In this document: positions 22,247 through 34,721 of the stretch, one piece after another | Layout: the number at the start of each line of letters is the position of its first letter | Numbering within the stretch: the first letter of the stretch is position 1 | DNA from: Paralvinella palmiformis | Taxonomy: Eukaryota > Annelida > Polychaeta > Terebellida > Alvinellidae | DNA: 64,000 nt | Direction: 5' to 3' | NCBI GenBank assembly: GCA_025642065.1 | Contig: JAODUP010000307.1 | Span: forward strand, 124,001-188,000 | Position numbers and translations under genes: made by a program | Notes under the pieces: generated by a model | Databases searched by the model: none | The model's input: the letters and a program-made list of their open reading frames with translations, nothing else | Told to the model about the DNA's origin: nothing

Positions 22247-23200
22247 CCGCTCGTTGGTAAAGTGACTTCAAAAGAAATGCTTTCTAGACGTAAAGAGAGC
22301 ACTCGTTCAGCGCACACACAAAACGCCAAAATAAATACCGTTGAATGCCCCCTTTGCTAGCCTAGGGTTGTGTCTGTGTCTGTGTGTGTTCACGTTGAAG
22401 AATTGGTTGGCCAGGTCAACGGATGGTTGGCTCGATGTGTTAGCCTAGCCCCAGCTCTGTCTTATAGACTACTACTCTAAGATAACCAGTGTCTTCTCTG
22501 TGTTTAACCCCATTTTAACACTCGGTATTGTGTATCAGCTATAACCAACCTCCTTTGACGGGTAAAGTTCAGCTTACAACGGGTCGCTGTTTTAGGCGTC
22601 AAAACTACGTCACTAAAATATCTCAAGCCAGCTACACAATACCATAAAACGATATGATGGGTGACAGTAAATTACTTGATGGTTAAATAAAAAATCTCCA
22701 ATTTTAGGTTACGCGCTTCTGAAAATAGATATCCTTTCTTATAACCAGATTTTGTTGTTGTCGTTGTTGTTGTTGGTGCTGCTGCTGCTGCTGTTTTGTT
22801 GTTGTTATCATCATACCTCTTATTAATTTTGTTATCTTTAATCTAGGTAGTCAAAAAGCACATATACGTCAGTGACTATTATCCTTAATTAGGCAAATCC
22901 ACGTATTGTATATTTGACGGAATACAGTGAAAGCTTATCTAAACCACCTTAGCTCTACCTATATAATTACTTGTATACTTCCATTATGTTGATGTAGACT
23001 GTGTTCTTATTTAAAGACAGTTTATATTGACTCGATAGTGAGATCCGTTTTAGTCAATTTAACTATTTACTGTTAATTAATATACGTTAGATTAGTGTGA
23101 GTGTCCGTTTGGTATCCGAGAATGTGATCGTGAGAGAAAACAGAAACGAATATGTCATCTGTGTCGTGTTTTTGTGCTTTGTTTAGTGTAAATTATTTTA
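22247..23200. promoter_or_regulatory. Upstream region of the 22246 exon, no further gene
   Basis: About 1 kb that should include the promoter of the preceding exon. There is a (GTT)n(GCT)n stretch at 22753-22808. No coding exon or transposon recognised. Confidence 0.3.
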
Positions 23201-23207
23201 TAATATT

Positions 23208-23224
23208 ACACACACACACACACG

Positions 23225-23267
<43 letters not shown>

Positions 23268-23430
23268 AAAAACACTGAGAGAGAGAGCGAGAGAGAGAGA
23301 GACGCACACAGATACAAACAAACACGCATACACATACAATAAAAAAACACACACACGCAGAGAGGGAGGGAGTGAGACACGCACACAGATACAAACAAAC
23401 ACACACATTCATATTGATATAGATCTGTGG
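23208..23430. repeat. Compound (CA)n-(TA)n-(GA)n microsatellite with internal duplication
   Basis: CA and TA runs at 23208-23261, then two copies of a GA-rich block followed by ACGCACACAGATACAAACAA (23302 and 23380). Open frames on both strands here are by-products of the repeat. Confidence 0.93.
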
Positions 23431-25038
23431 ATTCAACTATAACCAAATAAAAATCCATCACCAGGAAATCAAATGTGATTTATAACCGTGTCAGTTAGTG
23501 GGAACGCGTTGGACTCGAAACCAAGGTGTATTCATTTCTGCGCCAGCACAGTGTTACTTAGCCGTCCTCAACTCAACACTGTATTAAAGCCGGACTGACG
23601 TGTTGTGGACCTTACGAAAGACATTATGATGGTATATAGTCAACGCACGGTTAATTAGGTCAGAGCACCGAAGGTTTGTTTATATTGGGGTTTAGGCGTT
23701 TTTAAATTGTCTACAGCGACAACAATATTTATCAATTATACTCTACTCTATAGCCATAATATACCAACACATGGTAGATTGATATCAATAGATAATCTTA
23801 ACATTGTATCATCGATTATGTCTATCAACGAGTTAATCTCTTCGAATTCTAATTGGAATTCAAATTAACGAGATCACGTGGTGTAGTGTCTTTGACATTA
23901 GCCGTGTCGATGGACAGCCAGCTTATAAACTGTTTCCGTGGCATATTTTGGTGTTCAAGGTCCATAAGGTTAATACCATTGATGATGATGATGATGATGA
24001 TGACGACGACGACAGCATAACTTCAAAAGACACAAATACATCGAACCCAATAACAGGAACACTACCTCGAAACTCTGGATAAATTGATCGATACAGTGAG
24101 TAAGTAAGTGAGTCAGTGTTTATCCTTATTGATCGTTGTCAAATTAAGATGTCAAAATGAAGTATCCAGCAAACAAAGCTAACACCTGAATTGGAACCTG
24201 GACCTGAAGATCTGTAGCACAGTGCTCAACCAGCTGCACTACTTTAGAGCCCTAAATCTCAAGGAACCCGCCGCCCCCCCTCGGGATATATCTGTTCCTT
24301 TTGTTAACACGAGCTTACTGTGTGAATTTATTTTAATAACGTGAAGCTAATAAAACTAATACATATTTAAAACATTGACACAAAAGACACCTGAAGTCTT
24401 TAATATTGATTTATAGGATTTTTAGAGCGTTTGACTTTCCGCTAGATAATGCGTGTCAAATTATGCCACAATCGGGTGAATGATTTGGAATATTTCGTTT
24501 GATATTTTTCACCTTGAAATAAAATCCTTTATGTTTTTTACCCCGTTTATTGTTAGGCTTCCTGTTCGGTTTCCTGTTAGCATAACCACCCGCCCGCTCG
24601 AGCGTACGCATGCGAGCCATGACACACATGTTAGGCACCGACATCCGTCGCCTCGAAGTAGTATTATATACCCTGTATAGGTTTGTTTTGAAAAAGCAAT
24701 TGTTGGTGACTTCATAACATTTTAAAGTTTAAATCATCGTTCTCGTAGACATCTTCAAACTGAAAAGGATGATGAGTGAAACATCTAAACTGAACACGTC
24801 GTAGATAACAGTTTATAACATCTGATGGTCTTCTGCTATTGATTATTAGTGCTTCTCAGCATTTATAATTTCTTAAATTTACCTTTCTCGGTGACTTTTT
24901 ATTATTGATTATTTTCTTTAATACCGACCTCTATCTTAACTGGGGATAAACTGATTAGGTTATTTTACTGTAAATTGTTTTAAACTTTATTATACTTTCG
25001 AGATTCTCTGTGCCAGTGCCTTATTATACACAGCTAAA

Positions 25039-25094
<56 letters not shown>

Positions 25095-26202
25095 ATTTAA
25101 GCATCTCCAGAAATAAAACTTAATATTAATAATTAAAAAAATTATGAACGGTTGGATCATTGAACTGATGGCCAAATAGTTCTATGACCCTAAGGACAAA
25201 TATGACCCTAGGCTGTAAATAGAGAGTCCTTCATCTTTCATTCCTGTTCTTGCCCTTTCAACACAAATTTGACTAATTAAACATACAAGTTAGACATAAT
25301 TGATCTTAAGACATTGTTCTTATTGGTGTCCATTAATTTTGATGTTTTTATTCCTTTCGTTAATTTTTGTGATAATATTTACTGTAATTTACATCACAAA
25401 CTGTATTCATTAAGTTGGAGGAATGGAACCAAAACGCCATGATGGTACCTTATCATAACGTCGCAGGACACAAGTGTGGGATATAAAATCATAAAACGAC
25501 ACTAGTTTTCATTATCCGTTATAAATATATCATATATTAAACAGGATGAAGGACAATTCATGGATTCAGATTTGGAAAAGAAATGTATACAAAATTATTA
25601 TTATTAATATTGTTATTGTTGTTTTAGAACTTATATTTTTTGCCATTTCGCAACGGTGGTTGATGTTCAATAAAACAACTTGTTTTGTTGATGCTAAGCA
25701 ATGTTTGGCAACACATGAGTGTTATTATTAACATAATATTGCATCCGCAATGTGTAGGTTTACTAATAACAATGACCAAATTAGATTATATACAATTTCG
25801 TAATTAATTTTGTATCTTAATTACAAACCGTAACCTACCCTAAGATAATTATTTGAATGTGGCACTACGCAAAATACATATTATTATTATATATAACAAT
25901 GAAATTATATTAGGGTTTGTGCTAATTGTAGCTACATAGTCAACTTGCTAGCATCTACTTTTGGCTGATATGGGTGGTATTGTATTGGTTAGGACAATGT
26001 CACATTCAGAACACATGTACTGTTTAAACTAAGGTATTATGTTTATTGTTATCAACACAAAAGTATTATAACAACAACATTCTTAGATTATAATACTTGC
26101 AATCAATCAAGTTACAAATATAATTACAATATACATCTATGTTGTAGTAATTAATTATAGATGCTAAGGCAGACTAAATCTATACGATATACTCGATATA
26201 TA

Positions 26203-26254
<52 letters not shown>

Positions 26255-26834
26255 TAATACTATACATTACGACATAATTGGCTATGGTTCACAGTACATT
26301 GATAGCGGCATAACAATATCCGAACAATAATAATTACAATAATAATAATAACTATTATTATTATTATTATTTAGATTAGTATACACACAAATAGAAAATA
26401 TATTTATAATGTTAGTATGCCATGATGTAATTATAATTAAAAGAGTGTGTCCTTGTAACCAGAGATTTCATAAATAAAAAGACTGTACGCTGTATACCGG
26501 AAATAGTAAACCTTTAAGACAGATCTAGTAAACAGAGTATAAACCTGCCAGTAAACGTTCTACGTTGTGGAATGTACTCTTATATTTTGCGTATTCTGTT
26601 ACACGTTCTCTATTCCCGATACGTATGGATTCGTATCAATATTTTCTTCGTAATTTGTCACTTGAGTGTTCACTGAGTAGGTGTCCCTTGGTGATATTTC
26701 AGTTCAGGAAAGGCTAATTAATAATGCCTCAAAAACATCAGCAGCCCTCTGGCTCCCAAGCCCACGTCGTAGGTGGCTCGATTCGCTCACTAATCTATTC
26801 CTACTACGTGTTTGTTTTGTTGTTCGGGGAGAAT
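23431..26834. other. Long non-coding stretch
   Basis: It contains a tRNA-like but poor match at about 23490-23560, (GAT)n/(GAC)n at 23983-24014, (CA)n(TA)n at 25029-25092, (TA)n at 26195-26252 and (AAT)n near 26335-26370. Small ORFs at 24456-24715 and 25546-25731 show no domain and no splice support. Confidence 0.5.
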
Positions 26835-27172
26835 CCTCAGCCTGTCGCTTAATCAGCACAGCCTCTATGTTGGGAGTGGTTGAGAACGTGCCTCCCCCAC
26901 CACTCACTGGAGAGCAGTACGGAAAGATGGAGCTGAAATACTCTGAGGGTGGTCACTGCCAGAGTGTTTTACGTCCTCAGGGTTTTTTAACGTCCCCTTT
27001 ATTTTAAATAATTCAGTGGAGACGGCAGCGCCATTTAACGTGGTCAGCCACCCACGATGTTGTGAGCCGAGAAATTAATCTCTAAAAAGTTTCGACCTCT
27101 TTCTGGGATTGAACCTGTAACCGTTGGCAACAAGTGCCGAATGCTTAACCGCTAGGCCACCAGAGCTCACCG
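26835..27172 (-). mobile_element. tRNA-derived SINE, family 2, with intact head
   Basis: On the minus strand it has a head GTGGCCTAGCGGTTAAGCAT (box A) and GGTTCAATCCCAGAAAGAGG (box B), then TCTCGGCTCACAACATCGTG, a GGACGTTAAAAAACCCTGAG block and GCAGTACTGCTCTCCAG-type sequence, ending CAACATAGAGGCTGTGCTGA. A second copy at 41889-42172 lacks about 60 bp of the head. Confidence 0.78.
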
Positions 27173-27766
27173 ATACCATTACACCAATAGGTGGCGCCCT
27201 TTTATATTTATATACAGTCATCGTTATAACGAGACCAATACGCTCTCTTTGTTCGCAAAATGATGACTCGGTCATTTGTGTTCATGTTAGACTGAATTAA
27301 GTTACAGATAAAATATTTATGAAACAAAATTGCACATCAGTCGAAAACAATAACGTTATATCACCGTTTTATAGACGGTACTCAAATTGGCGTCAAACTC
27401 GGTGTTCCATATTCAAACGTTTCTCTGACACATTTGTCACTATTTTAATTGAGATTTCTTTGTCTTTTGTCTATCAGTGGATAATCATTCCAGCTTCTGT
27501 AAATACGGTGGAAAATATATCATTATATCATAAATAAATATGAAATGAATAGGCTATTGTTATATTACTAAACTTGAAACTACAACACAAAAAGATCGTT
27601 AGATGTTCATCAGTTGATATATTTTTTTTGTAGCCCGCCTTCTCCACGTGGAAAATAATTCCTTCGATTCGCGAGGTAAAATATTATATCTAATTATCGA
27701 CGCTCCCTTGTTCTTGTCGTAGTATCACGCCTATAACACACGCACACGTACACACACACATATATA

Positions 27767-27829
27767 CACACATACATGCCCACATACATACACACACACA
27801 CACATTCTCTCTATCTATCTATCTATCTA

Positions 27830-27880
<51 letters not shown>
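27767..27880. repeat. (CA)n-(CTAT)n-(TA)n compound microsatellite
   Basis: CA-rich at 27740-27803, TCTA repeats to 27832, TA to 27879, just beyond the donor of DOLPP1-B exon 6. Confidence 0.95.
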
Positions 27881-27882
<2 letters not shown>

Positions 27883-27960
27883 TTAATATAAAACTTAACA
27901 TAACTCTACCAGCTTAAATGTACTTTAGATTATATTTAACATATAATAAAATAAGTTTAC

Positions 27961-28076
27961 CATGGCTGGCTGGTGTCAAAATCATAAATCCGACATAAAA
28001 CCATAAAGCTCCAAGAAGAACACCTGCCACAGCTCCACATTGAACTTGAAGTACAGTATGGTACCCCAGATAGATT
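27961..28076 (-). CDS. DOLPP1: DOLPP1-B exon 6 (PAP2 motif 3)
   Basis: 116 nt; acceptor TTTATTTTTAG, donor G|GTAAAC. It encodes IYLGYHTVLQVQCGAVAG and a hydrophobic helix ending TPASH. His of YHT is the expected nucleophile. A Gln stands where other PAP2 enzymes have Asp, as in vertebrate DOLPP1. Confidence 0.88.
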
Positions 28077-31000
28077 CTAAAAATAAATCATTAAAAGTCA
28101 CAGGTGATGGAAAACTAGTTTTTCTGGGCCAACCTCAAATATGGAAAGCTCACTGGTCAAAAATATAATCAAATAAACTGTGTTTATGTAAACATTTCCC
28201 CACTGAATCATGTCATATTCTTAATATGTTAATAGGTTGATCCAGGCGAAATTCGTTGCATCGGTTCCTAACTGCGGTCTCGGGTTAGAAAGAGCTATGG
28301 CGCCCACTGTTAATAGGGGATGGCAACTTTTCACTAGACGTAGCTGCTGGAAATCTTTCAGCAGATTGTTTCATATTACATGGATACTGAGACTACTATT
28401 TCAGCTGGACGATTGTGTCTTTTCAAAGGATTTAACACAATACTTATCAGAAAATAACTCAATGATTGAGCCGACCGATTTTTCCGTATAAATGACACAG
28501 CTAAGCCTTAGTTATTTATGTTGACTTGTAGGAGATATTTAGCATGGGTTAATATGGATTAAATCAATGATATTAAAATTGCACTTTTAGCTGAATGTAA
28601 ATTGATTTTAATGAAGATTTTTAAAATATTTAATATAGAGTTTTGGAAATATTATTTGTACTTGTACCTGGGAACCAATCATATATGTATCACCTTTATA
28701 TTATTAAATAAATAAAAATATTACATTAGAGAATTAACATCCTTGAAATTTACCTGTAGTAAACATTGCACGAATGGCTGATTCAGAAAATAAAACAGTT
28801 CACTTTCAATATAAGATATCATGCATAAATACCAATGTTACAGTAATAGGAGTCACTCATTGAATTATATTCTATGGGTTTATTGATTAAATTAATTCAC
28901 ATTGTCATGTCAGACGGCAAAGGTTATACAAAAAATAAGTTTGAACTAGACAGGCCGGACCATGACAGCCATGGAAATCTCACTGAAAGTTACTTAGTTT
29001 AGTGGCATATATCAATTGGATGAGGTCTATGCCATTCCTATTAAATGACTAATTATGATCTGGAGATCAAGCACCCTTAATGGATTTTATAAGAAATCCA
29101 AATATAACTGGTAAATAGCCATATACAGCTTTTAGTAAGACATTTATCGGCCACTACAAGCGTAAATCGCCATACAACATAGTGATTCTTAAACTTCTAA
29201 CCGGAGAACGTAGTGTGAAATTCAGCCGCATGGTGGCGCCATGGATCGGTCTAATATAACATTTCGGAGTAATTTTGAGGCTTGTGAAAGGTAGAAATAG
29301 TTTCTCATTGAAAGCTCTTCTGTGACGTCATTGAAGACAAAGGTAGAATTAGACTTCCTATGCTTTCTGTTCATGAGATCCAGAAATTAAGAATTCTAAT
29401 ATTTCAGTTTAATTGGTGCATGATCGAGACAACCATAAACAATAACATTTAAATAAAAAGTTTCTATTCGTCTAATAGTTGAAGCGGAACATTGTTGCTA
29501 TTGTTCTTTTAGTATTGAAGTCTGAGTCCCGTAGGCTTCCTTTGACTCTAATGACGTCACACCCAAACTACTACCGGATCGCGAGAGATTCCACTCTATC
29601 AGACATTTTCGTCTTTTAACAGTAAACGATACAAAAATAAAATAATAATGTGTGAGTGTGTGAGTGTGTGTGTGTGTATGTGTGTGTGTGACTATCTATT
29701 GGTATTTATCATAATCTATATATAACTTACCTACTAACGGACACCATAAATGAACTAATCACTGAACTTAAACAAGGAAGAAGGTTCAACAACATATTGC
29801 CATCTTTTAAACCGTAAAACCACCTAAAAGAAATGGGATATATGTATATATATGTGTGTCTGTGCGTGCGCGCGCGTGCGTGTGTGTGTGTATGTGTGTG
29901 TGTATGCAGAAATACACACAAACATTCAGAGAGAGAGAGAGGGGGGGAGAGAGAACATACCTAAACAATATGAAAGATGTGAGGAACCAAATAAACTGGG
30001 CGTGATTTGAAGGCATACCGTATTTTGTGTGGACGACAAAGTGTCCTGAAAACAATGTTAATTAGAAATATAAACAAGTATAAATAATATACACGTGTAT
30101 ATATGTGTTTCTGTGTGTGTGTGTGCGTGCTTGCGTGCATGCTTCTTTGCAAATATTTGAAATAAAATCACTGACATACGAACACGCCCCGACACACTGA
30201 TGTCCATATTTGTGAACGGACAATATTCCGAAAACAAATATAAAGCAAGCACTAACTAAATCTCGTCGTCTCGTCAACACAAGTTGATGGCTAACATTTT
30301 GTCGATGCTCAAAAATGATAGATTTCGCTAAATGTATTTTGATAAAATGAGTACAATCAACCTATTGATAGATCTACAGTTATCGATATCTGGATCACAT
30401 CTACATACAACACACAATCGATGTATATATATATATATTATATATATATATATATATATCGATCAGTATATCGCTGTTAAATATTGTATTAATGAACGAT
30501 AATATAGTATTCTATGTCACTTTAATATCAAGTTATTTACATGTTATTCTTGATGTTTTTATTAGACTAAGAAGTTTGGCGCCTTTTTGAAACAAATCTT
30601 TAAATTATTTACTGAAATTATGTTGTTTTTATTGTTATTATTTTGTTGTTGATGCTGCTGCTGCTGTTGTTATTGTTGTTGTTCGTTGTTTGTGGTGGTA
30701 GTGGTGTTGGTGGTGATCTATCTGTTGTCTGTTTTTATCTGATCTATCTATACGTGACATTTCAACCTTAAAACGACCGACTACTTCGGCTATCTATGCT
30801 CATCCATGATCTTATTTAACGACAGATCCGCCACCTTTGTCTTCTGTTCGTTATCTATCTAGATATCGTGATGACAATTTGTTTATATAAACCTGTCAAT
30901 GGGAGAGTTTTTAAATCGTCACACATCCCATAATGAGCAAGGGTGAAAGAACGTCTTCCTATCTTCTATAATTAGCTATAACCACAAAACAAATATTAGT

Positions 31001-31929
31001 TATATAATAATCTTAATTAGGTCATTATATGTCGAGAGTAATCTGTCACGGGGTTATCACTACTAATGATGATTACCTTTTGAAGGCCTGGGCTCTTTTA
31101 TTATCTGCTTCAGCATAGCGTTGATACATTCGTTAATCAACAAACCGATGAAAAACAAAACCTGAAATAAGTGTAATAGAACATATTCGATTTAACCTGC
31201 ATGATAATAATAATAATAATAATAGTTATTAGCGTAACTAACTATTCCAGCAGGGAACAGCCAAATGATGTGCGATTTGAATGCATGTCTGCGGAAAGTA
31301 ATTCAAAATACATTTAGAATTTAAATTAGATATAATTTTTGGAAGAAAATAAAACATTGCCATTTGACCCGACTGAGGAAACATTTAGCTTGTTATACCG
31401 CGACTGTTGATCGTCAAGTTGGAGTCTTACATCATCATAACGCGCATGTTCAGCGTCATAACGGGCTAATAAATACGTTTAGGTGTGAATTTAGAGACAA
31501 CATACCTAATGACATCATGTGACTATTAAGACGGGTTCTGACCCCACAATGTAAATTAACTATAAGTTTTCGATGTCTTATGGCATCAATGATCTATTAA
31601 GATATTAATTTATTGACGTTGTTTAATTTTAATGATCGAGTAAAGTCCCGAACTAGAATATCGATTAACTAGACAACAAATATAGTTCCCGGAGTATTTC
31701 CCGGAGAACGCCAATGTGTAAAGATTATGTTTATACCTTCCTATCTATGACATACTTTATATTACATCTTCAATTATGGACATAACGCTTGTACTATAAT
31801 ATAAAAATATGGCGTGTATATGAACTCTTTGTTATAATTTATATGCATATCACGTTGTCGGAACAAATCGAGTAATATGCATGAGCTTAATATTGGACTC
31901 TCTCTCTCTCTCTCTCTCGTGCGCGTAGA

Positions 31930-31973
<44 letters not shown>

Positions 31974-34721
31974 TTGCTTTATTTAGTAAAAAAAGGGGGA
32001 AGTTGTTAACCAACAGGTTGATTCGGGACTTTCAGTTTTGGGACAAATTATCCAAATTAAAAACTTCATTGGTGTTGCTCATTTAAATTCGCATACTTTT
32101 AGCATACAGCTTCATAATCAGTATTCACTATTTTACAGGTATGCCACAATTTCCCTAAAGAAATTAATTTATCATAACCGACTTTCACATTGAATACAAA
32201 TTAACAATAAATACACAATTTGCCATTTTAGACCTAAGTTACTTATTATTTTAGGCTATTCGTTTAGTTCTAACCTAATTTCGCATTGTAATAACAACCC
32301 AGTCGACCAATCAGAATGATTATAATAATGTCAACCTTGGTTATAAATAAACGGCTAGTTTAAGGTAACACACTTGTACTCTATCAGAATATATCATCAT
32401 CTTCTCATTCTGGTTATCTTCAGCAATACTCAACACTCCAGTCAATTTTTAATAAAATTATTTTAAACGTTATAATTATTAATGATGTATTGGGAAACAT
32501 TTGTTTTGGAATATTCATTAGTAATTATCATATTACATATTCATTCGACGAACTTTTTTCCATCGGCCAAATCTACCAATACCATCACATCCTGGTATTA
32601 AAACACACCTACCATCTTGTATTATCGCTCATAACCTACTACAATTCACTTGATATGATCCAAACGGATCCTTTAACCAAAGTTATTATGTCAAATTCAT
32701 AATATCTTAATACATCGATCCAGGCGAAATGCGGGGATGGCAACTTTTCACCGATGGTAAATACTGGAAATCTTTCAGCAAGTTATTTCATATTATTTGG
32801 AGACTGAGACTAATATTTCAACTGAACGATTGTGTCTTTTCAAAGGATTTAACACAATATTTATCAGGATATAGCCCAATGATTGAGCAGACCGATCTTA
32901 TTCATGTTGACTCGTAGGGAATATTTTTAGCATGGGTTTTCAATGCGTTAAATAAATGATTTTATAATTAAACTTTTAGCTTAATGTAAATTGATTTTAA
33001 TAAAGATTTTTTATATTTAATGTAGATGTGAAGGGCAATTTGTAAGTTTTGGAAATATTATTTGTACTTGTACCTGGGAACCAATCATATATGTATCACT
33101 TTTATATTATTAAATAAAAAAAGGTTATTACATTAGAGTATTAACACCCTTGACATTTACATATAGTAAACATTGCACGAATGGCTGATTCAGAAAATAA
33201 AACAGTTCACTTTCAATACAAGATATCATGCACAAATACCAATGTTACAGTAATAGGAATCACCCATTGAATTATAATCTATGTGATCATTGGTTTTATC
33301 CATTCACCTCGCAAATCGCACTGAACGTTACTTAGTTTAGTAGCATATATCTATTGGATATACCGTTAATGGACTACAAATAAATCCAAATATAGCTGGT
33401 AAATAACCTATTACAGATTTTCAGTAAGACATTAATCGGCCACTACACGCGTAAATCGCCATGCGACTCAGTGATTCTTAGACTTCTAACCCGAGACCGT
33501 AGTGTGAAATTCAGCCGCGTGGTGGCGCCAGGGGTAATTGATTCGGTCTATTGAAAATGCAATCATTCAAATGCTACGAATGACAGTTTTAACAAATCCG
33601 TCCATATCCGTATGACCAACCATTCTCCGAGCGCAAAACAAATTTGATCCAGGTTTTACGGTGATAAATAAAACATATTATAATTGAAGAATTTTTATTG
33701 TGATAGTAGATTTACGTCTAAAATGATCGTTAAATAAAAAGACTATTATCAAAATATAAACGACAAATGCTTCGAGTTGCAAGACAATAAAAGATAAACA
33801 ACTAAAATCAATCTCTATACAGTAAGAAACTATTATCTTATAGAAAAGAAATCCATAAAATTGGTAACTAAAGTAGAGAGGAATTATCCTCATCTGAAAC
33901 AGCTTGTGATATATGCGACTTCCCGATTGATAAAAACAACAACACCAACAACAACTAATATTTCAGAATGCAAATGTCAAAGTTCGTACTGAGTTTTTTT
34001 TTACCAATAAATAAACGGCGTTGAAAGTGTGCATTTGTCTATCCCGAATAAAGTCAATTATTAATTATGTTAATATTTCTCCAGTCAAATCCTTCCCCAT
34101 CCACCATTAAAACAAGTAATAATAATAATAATATTTTACGTGGTTGGCAACTTTAAAGAGACGCATGTGGTCTGTAATTTACAGCTTTACCGTGGAAACT
34201 AATTCTAATATGGCATATCGGGTGGATAAAACCTTGCTAATTGGATGAAAAATCCTCTTACTATAGTGTCACGGTCGGGATTCGAACCTCCGACATGGGT
34301 AAATAATTACACAAGTTGGTCGGTGCAGTGTTCTTAATAAGGATATTCTAATTTACAGCTAAAATCGGTATCCGTATTATTAACATAATTTTCTAGGTTG
34401 TGTTGTGAGAAAACGTTTGATTACACTCAATAAACGGCTTGACATTAAACTTTACGTTATGACTTCCTGTTATGAAACATTACATGATCGGTATTGAGGA
34501 GCCAGCATATGAAATATGAAACAAACAATTATAAGGACTACCTTATTAAATATTGTTAAACTATTATACTTTTTTTAGTAATAAATTATCCTCTATAATA
34601 AATCAATCAATATATCATATTTGGAGTAATACATTCGGCTTTCTCCGTTACCTTTAACATATTCGACGTGTGTCATCGATATGGCCTGCCATCTGTTCTC
34701 ATTTGAAGTAAGTTCCGGCAT
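27961..34721 (-). CDS. DOLPP1: Dolichyldiphosphatase (DOLPP1-like) copy B, exons 1 and 3-6
   Basis: Second copy of the ER dolichyl-diphosphate phosphatase gene. The exons found are 34721-34652, 31161-31077, 30045-29961, 29823-29731 and 28076-27961. Each has AG/GT borders, and intron phases match copy A where comparable (exon 4 is 12 nt shorter, in frame). Motif 1 is KQIIKEPRP, motif 2 YGMPSNHAQF, and motif 3 is completed across exons 5 and 6 as VSR then IYLGYHT with the catalytic His. All PAP2 motif residues are therefore present. Exon 2 (first membrane helix) was not found between 34651 and 31162, and the C-terminal exon was not found left of 27961. Skipping exon 2 would break the frame (phase 1 to phase 0). 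Exon 3 is 21/29 identical to copy A. Either exon 2 has diverged beyond my reading or the gene is decaying. Confidence 0.82.
28205..29262. repeat. ~1-kb dispersed repeat, copy 1 (DOLPP1-B intron 5)
   Basis: Matches 32685-33555 in the same orientation, with indels, from GATCCAGGCGAAAT through GGATTTAACACAATA, GTACCTGGGAACCAATCATA and GTAAACATTGCACGAATGGC to GTGTGAAATTCAGCCGC. It contains an 84-codon frame from 28237; the part shared with copy 2 includes LFQLDDCVFSKDLTQYLS. Not recognised. Confidence 0.85.
29640..29700. repeat. (GT)n microsatellite
   Basis: GTGTGA/GTGTGT tract next to DOLPP1-B exon 5; further GT/GC and GA tracts at 29852-29955 separate exons 5 and 4. Confidence 0.9.
29731..29823 (-). 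CDS. DOLPP1: DOLPP1-B exon 5
   Basis: 93 nt; acceptor TTTCTTTTAG, donor GTAAGT. It ends SSFMVSVSR, the SR of PAP2 motif 3. Confidence 0.88.
29961..30045 (-). CDS. DOLPP1: DOLPP1-B exon 4 (PAP2 motif 2)
   Basis: 85 nt; acceptor ATTGTTTTCAG, donor GTATGT. It encodes VVHTKYGMPSNHAQFIWFLT, four codons shorter than copy A near its end. Confidence 0.9.
31077..31161 (-). CDS. DOLPP1: DOLPP1-B exon 3 (PAP2 motif 1)
   Basis: 85 nt; acceptor ACTTATTTCAG, donor GTAATC. It encodes INECINAMLKQIIKEPRPSK. Confidence 0.9.
31898..31971. repeat. (CT)n and (CA)n microsatellites
   Basis: CT run 31898-31918 and CA run 31936-31971. Confidence 0.95.
32685..33555. repeat. ~1-kb dispersed repeat, copy 2 (between DOLPP1-B exons 3 and 1)
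   Basis: Second copy of the repeat at 28205-29262. It lacks a ~50-bp segment present in copy 1 after GCGAAAT and is shorter overall. Its 62-codon frame (32729) includes WKSFSKLFHIIWRLRL and FSKDLTQYLS. Differences between the copies change as many amino acids as expected without selection, so the frame is probably a fossil. Confidence 0.85.
34108..34335 (-). mobile_element. tRNA-derived SINE, family 4, with (ATT)n tail
   Basis: On the minus strand the head contains a perfect box B (GGTTCGAATCCCGACCGTGA). The body follows (CATCCAATTAGCAAGGTTTT, GTTTCCACGGTAAAGCTG) and the end is ACCACGTAAAATATT(ATT)n. It lies in the first DOLPP1-B intron. No second copy was found in the window. Confidence 0.6.
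34652..34721 (-). CDS. DOLPP1: DOLPP1-B exon 1
   Basis: 70 nt from ATG 34721: MPELTSNENRWQAISMTHVE then YVK and donor G|GTAACG. Parallel to copy A exon 1 (W.A.S.THVEYVKG). Confidence 0.85.

Noticed and set aside
23152..23461. Four ORFs over the 23.2-23.4 kb repeat
   Set aside because: Low-complexity translations of the compound microsatellite.
26681..27007. 108-codon ORF on the plus strand
   Set aside because: Lies over SINE family 2; the second genomic copy does not keep the frame.
31235..31300. Frame HAFKSHIIWLFPAG as part of DOLPP1-B
   Set aside because: Borders give the wrong phase for exon 2 and the peptide does not fit the family.
33678..33893. Hydrophobic 71-codon frame as the missing DOLPP1-B exon 2
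   Set aside because: The acceptor is plausible, but the required phase gives an early stop and the FKR..HT end is absent.
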